Part shown: positions 55,971 through 64,000 of the stretch, piece after piece
Layout of the letters: each line of letters starts with the position of its first letter
Numbering within the stretch: the stretch's first letter is position 1
Assembly (NCBI GenBank): GCA_019918135.1
Contig: WBZZ01000007.1
Location: 216,873 to 280,872 of the forward strand
Length of the DNA: 64,000 nt
From: Paulinella micropora
Lineage: Eukaryota; Cercozoa; Imbricatea; Euglyphida; Paulinellidae
Direction of reading: 5' to 3'
The notes under the pieces: generated by a model
What the model was told of the DNA's origin: nothing
What the model saw: the letters and a program-made list of their open reading frames with translations, nothing else
Databases searched by the model: none
Program-made: the position numbers and the translations under genes

Positions 55971-58837
55971 CTAGGTCTGCTGCGTCTTTTGTCGCTTCGG
56001 CCCTTTCGGCCGGTCACGGCCCTCACTCGGCCGAGGCAGGGCCCGGACACCCGACGAGTCCCCCCCCTGGGATAAGCTAGGCGTGCCCTGCCGCTCGCTG
56101 AGCGAACGTCTCAGGTCTAGCAGGGCCAAGCGACTGGATGATTTCCACTCGGTGGATAACTTTAGCTCCTCGCAGGGCCCTACCACGACGTTCGCACTGT
56201 CGACCGGCACCGGGGCCAGAATATCAAGGTCTCGTAGCACCGGGCAGTTTGTTACGTGCAGCATGAGAGAGGAGCACCCCCGTTCGAGCTCGCGCAGCGT
56301 GAGGCGTGTGAGCGACCCGCAGTCCTCGACAGTCAGCAGCAACTCCTGGACACGCGGCAGGGCTGGTATCGCTAATTCCTGGAGCTGGGGGCAGCGGGCC
56401 AGCGTCAGCCTAAGCCTTAGGCAGTGCGGAAGCTCCTTGGGCAAGCCCAGGCTCCGCAAGGATGCACAGTCCGTGACATAGAGGCACAGCTCCCTGAGAG
56501 CTCCTGGCAGTCCTGCCGCCTGGCCTTCAGAGGGTACCACAAACTCCTGCAGGGCATGGCACCGCTCGAAGGTGATCACGAGTGAGCCGCCCGCCCGTTG
56601 CAGTGACTGCGCTAGACCCTCTCCCTGTGCCGGGCCGCCCGCGGGCAGGCCGAGGCTCCGTAGCGCAGGGAGGCCGCAGGTCGAGAGGCGGCGGCAGTTG
56701 ACAAAGGTCAGCTGGACGTTGCGGCCGACCGAGGCCAGGGCTGCTAGCCCGCACTCGACCAGTGCTGGGCACCGCAGGAAAGTGAGCTGGACGTTGCGGC
56801 CGACCGAGGCCAGGACTGCTAGCCCGCACTCGATCAGTGCTGAGCACCGCAAGAAACTGAGAGCCAAGTCTCCCTTGACGTCTTCTAGCTTGGGTAGCAA
56901 GCAGCTAGCTAGGCCGGGGCAAGCGGAGAAGCTCAGCGAGAGGGAGAGCGGATCTTGTGTGCCCTTGGTGCCCACCGACTTCAGCTCCTGCAGCGCGAAT
57001 CGCGGTAGCTCCCTGCAAGTGTCAAAGCGTGCTTCTAGTTGGCGACCCGTGGCTGTTAGCGCGGGCAGGCGGAATTTCTTCAGCTTTGGACACTGAGCAA
57101 AGCTAAGATCGAGTGCTTCTGCACAGCCAAGGGCCGGCAGCCGGAAGGACCGCAGCGCTTGGCAGCCGACGAAGGAGGCGCTGGGCCCCGGCGCCCGCGG
57201 GGCACCGGGGGCTGCCTGCCTGCGCGGGGGCCGGGGGCTCAGGGCGGGGCCGGGGGCCGTCCGCCTGCGCGGGGCCCCGGGGGCCGTCCGCCCGCGCCGG
57301 GCCCGCGGGGCGGAGTTTCATCCGTGGCGACGGCCTGCTCGCCCCAGTCCGGGAACGCGCCGCCCGCGTCCGCCCCCACCACCGCCTGCGCGCTGGGGAC
57401 CCCGGCCTTCGCTAGCAGGGGCAGGCGGCACCCGTGCAGCGCCTCGCACTGCTCAAACTGCAGCCTAAGCTCCCCTGCTACCTCTGCTAGCAGAGGCAAA
57501 TCCAGCCGCGTCAGCGCCGCCAGGCCATCCGCCTGCTGCTCCTTACCTACTTGTAGGCCGAGGTCCCGGGCCTGGCGGAGCTGAGGGAAAGTGATCTGCT
57601 GGAGGGCGGGACAGTTCTGCAGCACCAGCGAGACGCGGCCGGCGGCCGATTTGAGTTCTGGCCAGCACAGGAAAGGCAGGTAGGGGCAGTTGGACACTGT
57701 CAGGGCTAGCTCGCTGCGCCCCGGCAACAGGGAGAGGCCTTGGGAGGCGGAGCTGGCTATGTCTATCCGCACCGGTTGCTCCGTGCCCTCGTCCTGCGAC
57801 GTGTTGACAATCCTGAGTTCGTCACAGTCCTTCACCGAGAGGCGAAGCTCCTGGGAGCCGGCCCCCGCCCGTGCAAACACCAGCTCGCGCAGCTCGGTGC
57901 AGCTCCCGAGCTCTAGGGCGGGCCCCTCTCTTTCAATCCAGCCCTGCTCCTTCCTTTCGCGCAGCTCCATCTCGGTGAACGACAGCCTCCGTACGCTCGA
58001 GAGCAAGGGGTGCACGGGCGTCGCGCTCGCCGGCAGGAACTCGCCGTCGGAGCGCGGGGGTCGGAGAGATAGCTTACCCTCGAGCACTAGGCCCTGGCAC
58101 ACCAGGTGGTGTACACGGACCGAGTCAGAGTAACAAATGGGAAAACAGGACCCGAGAAGCCGGACCAGCCCCCGCGGTTGGCCGCGGCCCAGGCCGAGGA
58201 CGAGCTGGTGCAGGCCGTCGCGGTCGCCGAGCACCAGCCTGACGGCCCGCCCGAGCGCACCCCAGTAGTGCGCCAGCTCTTGCTCGTCGGGCGCGAACGC
58301 GGGCGCGCCTACCTTGGCGTCCGCGGGTGGCGGCAGGAGCAAGGGGCGGAACACGAGCGAGCGTGTGTCCTTCAGGTCGGCGGCGGCCCGCTCCCACCTT
58401 TTGTCCTCGGTGAGCAGTGGTGGCCTATAGCCTGTGCCCAGCCATTTTGCCATTTCCTGGGCCAGCCCGTCCCGGTTGTTTAGGAAGTCCTGCAGGGCGG
58501 CTGCTAGCACCCGCGGGCTCCCTTCCGGTCCATCCCGCAGGCATCGCCAGTGCAGGTAGCTGAGCAGCAGGTCTTTTGCCTTGCTCAGGGGCAAATCCTG
58601 CTGGAGGGCCCTTCGGACGGTCACGGCGGTTTTGACGAAGTCGGTGCGGCTCAGGAATTGTGACACCAGCGGTACCGGACCGCTCTCGCTTTGGAGCACC
58701 TCCTCCACGTTGTCCTGGTGCCTGCGTGCCTGCTCCGCGTCCCCATTACCAGGCCTAGGGAGCCGGGGTTGGTTGCAAATGCTGCAGAAACGGCAGCCGG
58801 GCGCGCTTTTCCTCTCCTGCCCGGCGCCGCCGGACAT
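55971..58837 (-). CDS. Cys-LRR protein with NYLHLRC-type N-terminal domain, one frame break
   Basis: ATG 58837 is chosen because upstream sequence is low-complexity. Residues ~10-25 hold a Cys cluster (CRFCSICN). LLSYLHWRCLRDG near 110 matches NYLHLRC in the genes at 37966 and 64000. From about residue 290 LRRs with Cys begin (LALTVSNCPYLPFLCWPEL, LRLQFEQCEALHGCRLPLL). The first frame decays in a G-rich repeat at 57185-57310 and LRRs resume in another frame from about 57190 to 55971. That part includes two near-identical repeats (CGLAVLASVGRNVQLTFLRC) and ends in a basic KGPKRQK tail. About 950 residues if whole. Divergent from the histone gene, convergent with RNR2. Confidence 0.7.
57185..57310. 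repeat. G/C-rich degenerate repeat inside the LRR gene
   Basis: Repeating CTGCGCGGGGCC / CCGGGGGCCGTCCGC units of ~30 bases. It coincides with the frame break of the LRR gene. Confidence 0.8.
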
Positions 58838-59183
58838 CCCCCCTGCGGGTTTTAACCTAGTGTACGCACGCGCGGGCTGGCCCGCCCGCCTGCCCGGCGC
58901 GCGGGAGGGGGTACGGAACAAGGGGCGGGGGAGGAGGGGCGGCGGCCCCGGGGGGCGGCGGGCCGCGCGGGAGGGGGGGCGGGCCGGGAGGCGGGCAGGG
59001 GGGTGCGGGCCACGGGCGGGGAGGGGGGCCGCACCCCGCCTCCTTCCCCCCCCTGGCGCAGCCCGCCGCCGCCCGGGCGGCCGCCGGGGCAGCTGGCACG
59101 GGACACGCGCACAACACACGTCCCGCCTAACGTACGTGCACCCCCCACGAGAGCCAGAACATCTTTTTCCACTGCGCCCCCTG
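58838..59183. other. Divergent promoter region of the LRR and histone genes
   Basis: 346 bases, mostly G/C-runs. Reverse-oriented TTAAAACC lies just upstream of the LRR start, and TAACGTACGTGCA near 59126 upstream of the histone gene contains the palindrome ACGT. No TATA for the histone gene is evident. Confidence 0.4.
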
Positions 59184-59894
59184 ATGCCCCGTGACAAGAA
59201 CGCACCCCCGGCCTCCCAGGCGGAGCCGACCGACGAACCCGCCGAGGCGCCCTCCTCCGCCGGCAGCCCGCCCGAGCCCGCGCCAGGCGGAGAGGAACCA
59301 GAGGGGCCCGCCCCCGACGACGAAGCAGAAGAGGACAGGCAGGGGCCCGCCCCGGACGAAGCAGAAGAGGACCCCGAGAGGCCCGCCCCCCGCGGCCGGG
59401 AGGCGCCCGCCGCCACGGCGCAGGAGCCGGCCGCGGCCGACGTGGCCAGCGAGGGCAAGAAGGGGGGCCGCAAGAGCAAGGCCACGGCCTACAAGAGCAA
59501 GCACGGCATAGCCGTGCGGCACCGCAAGAAGAGCCAGGCCCCCGGCCCGCTGCGCCCGTCCGAGGTGAAGCATTTTTTGCGCCGCAGCGGCATCCGGCGC
59601 TGCCAGACGTCGAGCCTGCGCGCCAACGCGACCAAGCTGTTGGATGAAGTCGTGCACGACCTCACCCGGCGCTGCGTCGCGTACGCCGACTCGCAGAACC
59701 GCAAGAAGATCGTGCTGGCCGACGTCAACCGCTCGTACAACCTAGTCGAGGGCCGTTGCCTGGCCGGCCTCGAAGATGCCTTCGCCCGCGGCGCGCCGGC
59801 GCACCAGAACAAGGGCGGCCGCCCCCCCCGGAAACGCGCCGCCGGCCCCACCGGCACGGACCGCCCCCCGTGCAAGTCGCAGAAGACGGCCTGA
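59184..59894 (+). CDS. Histone-fold protein, H4-like, with long acidic N-terminal region
   Basis: ATG 59184, 236 residues. Residues ~122-190 match the histone fold and best H4: SEVKHFLRRSGIRRCQTSSL, then LLDEVVHDLTRRCVAYADS, then KKIVLADVNRSYNL. These correspond to H4 helices alpha1-alpha3 and the RKTV-DV-YAL end. Unlike cellular H4 it has an ~85-residue Pro/Glu/Asp-rich N-terminal extension with three EEDxxGPAPD-type repeats, then a Lys-rich tail (KKGGRKSKATAYKSKHG), and a basic C-terminal tail. Viral histones are known from marseilleviruses, medusaviruses and others, where they compact the viral genome; the same role is inferred. No partner histone is in the window. ATTAAA at 59949-59954 follows. 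Confidence 0.85.
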   Translation: MPRDKNAPPASQAEPTDEPAEAPSSAGSPPEPAPGGEEPEGPAPDDEAEEDRQGPAPDEAEEDPERPAPRGREAPAATAQEPAAADVASEGKKGGRKSKATAYKSKHGIAVRHRKKSQAPGPLRPSEVKHFLRRSGIRRCQTSSLRANATKLLDEVVHDLTRRCVAYADSQNRKKIVLADVNRSYNLVEGRCLAGLEDAFARGAPAHQNKGGRPPRKRAAGPTGTDRPPCKSQKTA

Positions 59895-59948
59895 GGGGGA
59901 GCCCACGTTTCTGACCTTTCATGTCTCAGTGCCGGCACCCGTACTTTA

Positions 59949-59954
59949 ATTAAA
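59949..59954 (+). terminator. Poly(A) signal of the histone gene
   Basis: ATTAAA 55 bases after the stop. Because the neighbouring minus-strand gene ends at 59997, the AT-rich stretch may serve both. Confidence 0.6.
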
Positions 59955-59996
59955 AACTGCCGAACAAAAACTTGGATATCACTTATATTGTGGGGG

Positions 59997-61015
59997 TCAT
60001 TCCATCTCTTGATCCTCCAGCAGCTTGCTTTTGTCCGTGGTTTCCTTGGGGGTATCCAAGACGACTGGGTAGGACACGCGGATCGTCGTGGTCAGGAACG
60101 GCAGAGTGGCCCACTGGGCTACCACTAGCGCGTTCGCCATGATGGAGAAGCCGATCCCCCAGATCCAGCTGAGCAGGCGCATGGTCTCGCACGCCGCCGC
60201 TGTATCGACCGCTTGCAGGACGCACTGGCTGCAGATGGCAGTGCCGTTGCCATCCCGGAGGCTCACGTTCCACTTCTGCTCCTCGTCCACCCCGAGTAGC
60301 TTGGGACTCTCGTATTGGACGCGGATGATGAAGGCAAAGGCGATGATCTGCAGCAAAGTAGCGAATAAGAAGGAGGTCGACATGAACCACAGCCTCGCAC
60401 TCCGATCGCGGGTGGCTGCTAGTATCGACACCTTGGTCTGCACTCGCGCGACGGCCGCCCGCGTTAACTTCCAGTTACCTGTGCTGGGGGGTTCCGGCTT
60501 TTGGTACTGCTCCGCTGCGCCCTGGGCAACCCCGCGTTCGGACAAGAGTGACAGGAGAGAGGCGAGCACTAGCACTGCCAGCCCACCCCGTTCATCGCCG
60601 AGACGGTTTGGTAGACTTTGGTCGTCTGGCCGCCGCTCTCGTCAAACATGTGCACAATGTCCACCACGAGTGTGGCTACGGATAAGGGGCCGAGCAGCAC
60701 GAGGGCGATGAAGGGCGGCCACCACCGCAGCGTGGTACCTAGTGCACCAGAGCCCAGGCAGTCAGCACAGGGCTGGGCCTGGGAGTCAGGCACAGAGGCT
60801 CGGGTGGAGCTGCGCCGCGGCACCGAGGGAGCGGCGGTCCGGCCTGCTGACGACGGCGCCCCCCGCCGATCCGCTCTGGGGGGGCCAGACAGGTTCGGTA
60901 TGGTGGTCTGGCTTGCTGACGGCGCCGTCCGCCGCTCCGCTCTGGGACGCTCGGCCCAGTGCGGTCCCGTGTCGCCCGTGTACATATACTGTCTGTTCGC
61001 TCCGTTGGGCTGCAT
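59997..61015 (-). CDS. Four-helix membrane protein, frame broken near 60572
   Basis: ATG 61015. The N-terminal ~95 residues are polar, with a double PRAERRTAPSA / PRADRRGAPSS repeat. The first hydrophobic span is FIALVLLGPLSVATLVVDIV. The frame ends at TAG 60569, inside what would be the second span, which continues in the overlapping frame (LVLASLLSLL). Two more spans follow (FLFATLLQIIAFAFII, and a span near ANALVVAQWATLPFL), separated by a loop with Cys (ICSQCVLQA). The layout is tetraspanin-like, without the diagnostic CCG motif. A one-base indel at 60560-60580 accounts for the break. Likely envelope or host-membrane protein, function unknown. Confidence 0.6.
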
Positions 61016-61057
61016 GGACGAAGAGGGTGCAGAAGCAGGCACCACAGAATCTTTGGT

Positions 61058-61768
61058 TTACTTTACACTGCACTGTACCGGGGCCAGCCAGGGAGTGGCC
61101 ATCGCCGGAAGAAGGGGATGGGAGTAGAGGGGAAGGGGGGGGAAGGAGGAGAGAAGAGAGAAGAGAGGGGAGGGAGCTCGCGCCCCTTCCCCCAGAGGAA
61201 GGGGGTCGGGGGAGGTGCGGGGTGGCTGCCCCCTGCCCCGCCCGGCCGGCCGCCCCCGGGGCGGGGGGGGGGTCAGGCGGTCCGTTCGCCGCCGTGCCGG
61301 TGCCGCTTGGCGGGGGGGAAGGGCGCCGCCGGGGGCGCCGCCGGGCGGGGCGGCCGCGCCCGGGCCCAAGTCGAGGGCCAGCAGAGAGTCCAGGGTCGCG
61401 CACGACGCGACCGCGCGCAGGGCCTGCAGCACGGTGGTGTGGAAGTTGGCCTCCTTCTTGGCCCGCGTGTGCAGGGGGCGGGGGTGCCAGCCGGCGGGGC
61501 CGGCCGTCAGCGCTACCTCCCACACCGAGCCCGGCACGGGCCTGAGCTGCTGCAGCTCCTCGTGCGTGTAGCAGGCGGCCAAGGCCGGCGCGGCAAAGGT
61601 CTGCGTGCCCCCGGCGGCCGGGGGGAGCACTGGGCCCTCGAGCCCCACCGCGTGGTCCTGCCACGGCAGCGCGTACGCCAGGCCGACGACGGAGCCCGCC
61701 TCCTGCACGTCGGTGCCACAGACTCGGAAGCACAGGTGGCGGGGCGTGAGGTTGGCCCCCGCGCCCGC
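61058..61768 (-). CDS. In-frame continuation of the capping enzyme beyond a TAG
   Basis: In the same frame as the end of the guanylyltransferase, directly after TAG 61769-61771. The first ~140 codons are protein-like (HLCFRVCGTDVQEAGSV, HEELQQLRPVPGSVWEV). GWHPRPLHTRAKKEANFHT resembles the W-x-x-R-x-R-x-D-K-x-x-N region (motif VI) that closes nucleotidyltransferase OB folds. The rest (61058 to about 61340) is low-complexity Pro/Arg. It is therefore more likely part of the capping gene than a separate one, but a short independent gene is possible. Confidence 0.5.
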   Translation of the reverse strand, partial: AGAGANLTPRHLCFRVCGTDVQEAGSVVGLAYALPWQDHAVGLEGPVLPPAAGGTQTFAAPALAACYTHEELQQLRPVPGSVWEVALTAGPAGWHPRPLHTRAKKEANFHTTVLQALRAVASCATLDSLLALDLGPGAAAPPGGAPGGALPPRQAAPARRRTDRLTPPPPRGRPAGRGRGQPPRTSPDPLPLGEGARAPSPLFSLLSSFPPLPLYSHPLLPAMATPWLAPVQCSVK

Positions 61769-63242
61769 CTACTTGTAGCGCAGCAGTTCTTCGAGTGCCT
61801 GGGGCAGGGAGCACACGGACGGCAGGCCCGACGGCAGGCCCTGGCCGGCGCCCCGGCCGGGCTCTCGCACCCAGTCCACCGGCCAGTCCCGGCTGTCTGC
61901 CGTGTGCTGGTCGCCCGGCATAGCCTCGAAGATGAGCCGGACCACGCGCCAGACCCCGTCCTTCTGCCGGTAGTGGCAGCAGGCCCAGACCCCGGGCAGT
62001 GCCCTGGCCTGCCGGTGGACGAGGCAGAGCTCGTGGTGCGGCGCGTAGAAGGTGGCGTCCGGCCCGGGCTGGGCCGGGGGCGGCCCGCGCAGCAGCCACG
62101 CCCCCCAGTAGTCCTCCACCGTGCGCCTGGCCCCCTGCCCAATGAGGGCCCCAGTCGAACGCCACCTCGCTGTGCAGCGCCGGCCGCCCCGGGCGCAGCG
62201 CCGGGCAGCGCAGCCCCCAGCAGACCCAGTAGCCCCGCTCGGTGCGCGCCGCGCGCAGCACCTCGAGGTCCAGCGTGGGCTGCTCGAACTTCCACTTGCG
62301 GAGCGCGCGCTGGCCGCCGCCGCGGTACGGAGCGTCGCCGCGCGCAAACACCAGCCCGTCCACCGGGACACGGCACCCGTCGAGGTCCTGGTCCCCGCCG
62401 CCGGGCTCGACGAAGCCCCAGCCCCGGGCGTCGTCGGGGCGCTCCAGCCTCGGCAGCAGGTCCCGCTGCAGGTCGCGCAGGGGCACGAAGGTCTTGGTGG
62501 CCAGGCACTGCCAGTCCTCCCGCCGCGGGCGCGCCCCGTCACTAGCGTGGGCCCGGAGCAGCACGTCGCGCAGCCACAGGCGCTGCCCGAACGGGAGCGA
62601 CATGTACGAGCGCCGGCCGCAGGCCAGCAGGTCACACACGCGGTAGAGAATGGTCCCGGGGGCTACCTCGACCCGTTCGGTGTCGAGCAGCCACAAGTCG
62701 CGGGGCCCGTTCGGTGTCGGGAAGCCCGCCAGGAACGACACTTCGGGGCACAGGTCCGTGACCCACGGCTTGCCGCGCAGGATGGCAAAGGGCTTGTCGT
62801 ACAGGACCAGGAGCAGGGCGCGCACCCCGTCGTCCTTGGGCGTGACCAGCCAGCTCGAGCTCGTGCGGCAGAGCCCCTCCAGCTCCAACAGGCACAGGTC
62901 CCTAGGAATGGCAAACGCCGTGTACGACCCCCCGGACGACGCCTCGGCGCCCCGCGACTGCACCTCTCTCAACGTCTGCCACACCAGGGCCGGCAGGGGG
63001 GGCAGGTCCTCCACGCCGTCCCCGCCCGTGCAGGCCGGGGGGAAGAAGGCCTCCGCCCGCAGGGACTGGAGCCGCAGCCTTTCCAGCCTTTCCCGTGGCG
63101 GCAGCTCTTGGCTCAGCCGTTCGCCCTGCGCGGCCAGCCAGGCGTCGGCCTCGGCCAAAGGGAAGCGCTGAACCCACGCCCGCACCTCGGCCGCCGAACC
63201 GTACACGGGGGGGGCCTCGGGCGCCCCGCCCGTGACCGACAT
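61769..63242 (-). CDS. mRNA capping enzyme, guanylyltransferase domain, one frame break
   Basis: ATG 63242. Transfers GMP to the 5' diphosphate end of viral mRNA through a covalent enzyme-GMP. Motifs in order: I, Lys136 in TPKDDGVR (K-x-D-G); III, LLDTER at ~185-190; IV, VDGLVFARG at ~294-302; V, RKWKFEQPTLDL at ~315-326. The frame breaks near 62140. The OB-fold-like part follows in the overlapping frame (YWGAWLLRGPPPAQPG, GVWACCHYRQKDGVW, VVRLIFEAMPGDQ), ending at TAG 61769. No triphosphatase or methyltransferase domain is seen in these ~490 residues, so those activities would be elsewhere. Similar single-domain or fused capping enzymes are common in nucleocytoviruses. Confidence 0.85.
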
Positions 63243-63482
63243 GCTAGCGGGAGGTGGGGCTTTGTGGGCCGCGGTCCTCCCCCGGGCCCGTCGGCGCCTG
63301 CTCCCTTTCTCCCTCCGCCATCCTCGCTCCTGGCCGGGCCCCCGCCCCCCTCGCTCCTGGCCGGGCCCCCGCCAGCGCCCGGGCCCCCGTCTGGGCCCGG
63401 GGGAGCGGCCAGCCCCCCCCCCCCCCCGGGGGAAGGGGAGGACGGCCCCCCTTCCCCCCTCCCCCCCCCGGGCCCCCGGGGC
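63243..63482. other. Upstream region of the capping enzyme gene
   Basis: C/G-run-rich, with a tandem CTCCTGGCCGGGCCCCCGCC near 63328-63375 (two to three units). No gene supported. Confidence 0.5.
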
Positions 63483-64000
63483 TCAGAGGCCGGGAGCGCT
63501 CGCCCCCTGGCCGGCGGCCGTCGTCTCCGAGCCCAGCCGGCGTGGAAAGCAGGCCCTGGCGCTCAGGCCGGGACGAGCCGCACGGCCTCGACCGGCGCCG
63601 GCGTGGGATCGACCGGCCTGGCCCACACGGGCAGCGCAAACAGTAGCCCGGGCCCGGCCGAGCGAGTCCCGGTAGCTTGCCCTGCGCAGCTGCACGTCGG
63701 CGGTAGAGCGGGTAGCGGCCGTGCGCACAACGGGAAGGACTGTGCCCACCGGAGGAATTAGCAGGGGAGCAAACGCCAATATGTCAGGCCCGCCCCCGGC
63801 CAACGCGTCGCCGGCCTTTCGCCACGCGGCTTGTCTACCCTGCAGGGCCCGGTAGTTGTTGCTGGCCCAGCCTTGGATTTCCGTCAGGTAGTCCATCGGC
63901 CGGGCGCCGAATTCGGCCAAGAGCGGTGCTAACTGTAGGTTATTTCTGTCGGCAACAGACAGCCGCAGACTGCGCAGATGCAGATAGTTCAGCAAGGCGC
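63483..64000 (-). CDS. N-terminal part of an LRR-family protein, cut by the window edge
   Basis: The frame is open to the right edge. LLNYLHLRSLRLS matches LMNYLHLRCWDRS of the gene at 37966 and LLSYLHWRCLRDG of the gene ending at 58837. ILAFAPLLIPP matches IVFSPLLIPS. After about 63700 the sequence becomes Arg/Gly/Ala-rich and no LRRs follow before the capping gene. Either a frame break intervenes or only the N-terminal domain is left, as in a truncated duplicate. Confidence 0.6.
   Translation of the reverse strand, partial: ALLNYLHLRSLRLSVADRNNLQLAPLLAEFGARPMDYLTEIQGWASNNYRALQGRQAAWRKAGDALAGGGPDILAFAPLLIPPVGTVLPVVRTAATRSTADVQLRRASYRDSLGRARATVCAARVGQAGRSHAGAGRGRAARPGLSARACFPRRLGSETTAAGQGASAPGL

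Noticed and set aside
1-64000. tRNA genes, rRNA, CRISPR arrays, bacterial operon signals
   Set aside because: None seen by eye. Repeats are micro- and minisatellites without spacers, and gene ends have eukaryotic poly(A)-type signals.

Overview
The window looks like part of a large eukaryotic double-stranded DNA virus genome, or an endogenised copy of one. It is not bacterial. Evidence seen directly: dense genes on both strands with short gaps, extreme G+C and many G/C homopolymers, AATAAA/ATTAAA poly(A) signals at or near stop codons, TATA elements, and one convincing spliceosomal intron. The recognisable genes fit a Nucleocytoviricota-like virus: a D5/SF3-like AAA+ helicase, class I ribonucleotide reductase small subunit, mRNA capping guanylyltransferase, an H4-like histone fold, a Bro-N-like protein fused to HNH, C2H2 zinc fingers, and F-box and leucine-rich repeat (LRR) proteins. 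The high G+C, spliced gene and F-box/LRR families recall pandoravirus, mollivirus or medusavirus. That placement is inference and the host cannot be named.

Layout. 0-8.4 kb: end of an unknown gene, a broken multi-TM protein, an unknown frame-shifted gene, a repeat-rich membrane protein, a kinase-like gene, and a 482-bp direct duplicate of the membrane gene's end. 8.6-13.9 kb: a secreted PKD/BspA-repeat protein divergent from a second kinase-like gene, then an unknown gene. 14-21.9 kb: a tandem segmental duplication of an LRR-like gene with truncated neighbours at each junction, then an F-box/LRR gene. 22-26.8 kb: a small unknown gene and a 1,200-codon Cys-rich coiled-coil protein. 26.8-33.3 kb: a second tandem duplication of an LRR gene, then a possible PH-domain protein. 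33.3-37.4 kb: an unknown gene, a polytopic membrane protein and a zinc-finger protein. 38-40.6 kb: another LRR gene. 41.2-45.2 kb: the helicase. 45.9-51.9 kb: a lower-G+C island with a third kinase-like gene and two proteins sharing one N-terminal module. 52.3-64 kb: F-box protein, RNR2, LRR protein, histone, membrane protein, capping enzyme and a partial LRR-family gene.

Working logic (inference). Helicase and RNR2 serve DNA replication, the capping enzyme and poly(A) signals serve transcription, and the histone may package the genome. The F-box/LRR and kinase-like families are the usual host-manipulation repertoire of such viruses and are evolving by local duplication and decay.

Caution. 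At least 17 of about 30 genes are interrupted by frameshifts or in-frame stops, including helicase, RNR2 and capping enzyme. Some breaks sit in homopolymers and could be sequencing errors. Others are nonsense changes or short tandem duplications that look like real decay. Coordinates of such genes span the whole similarity, not one open frame.
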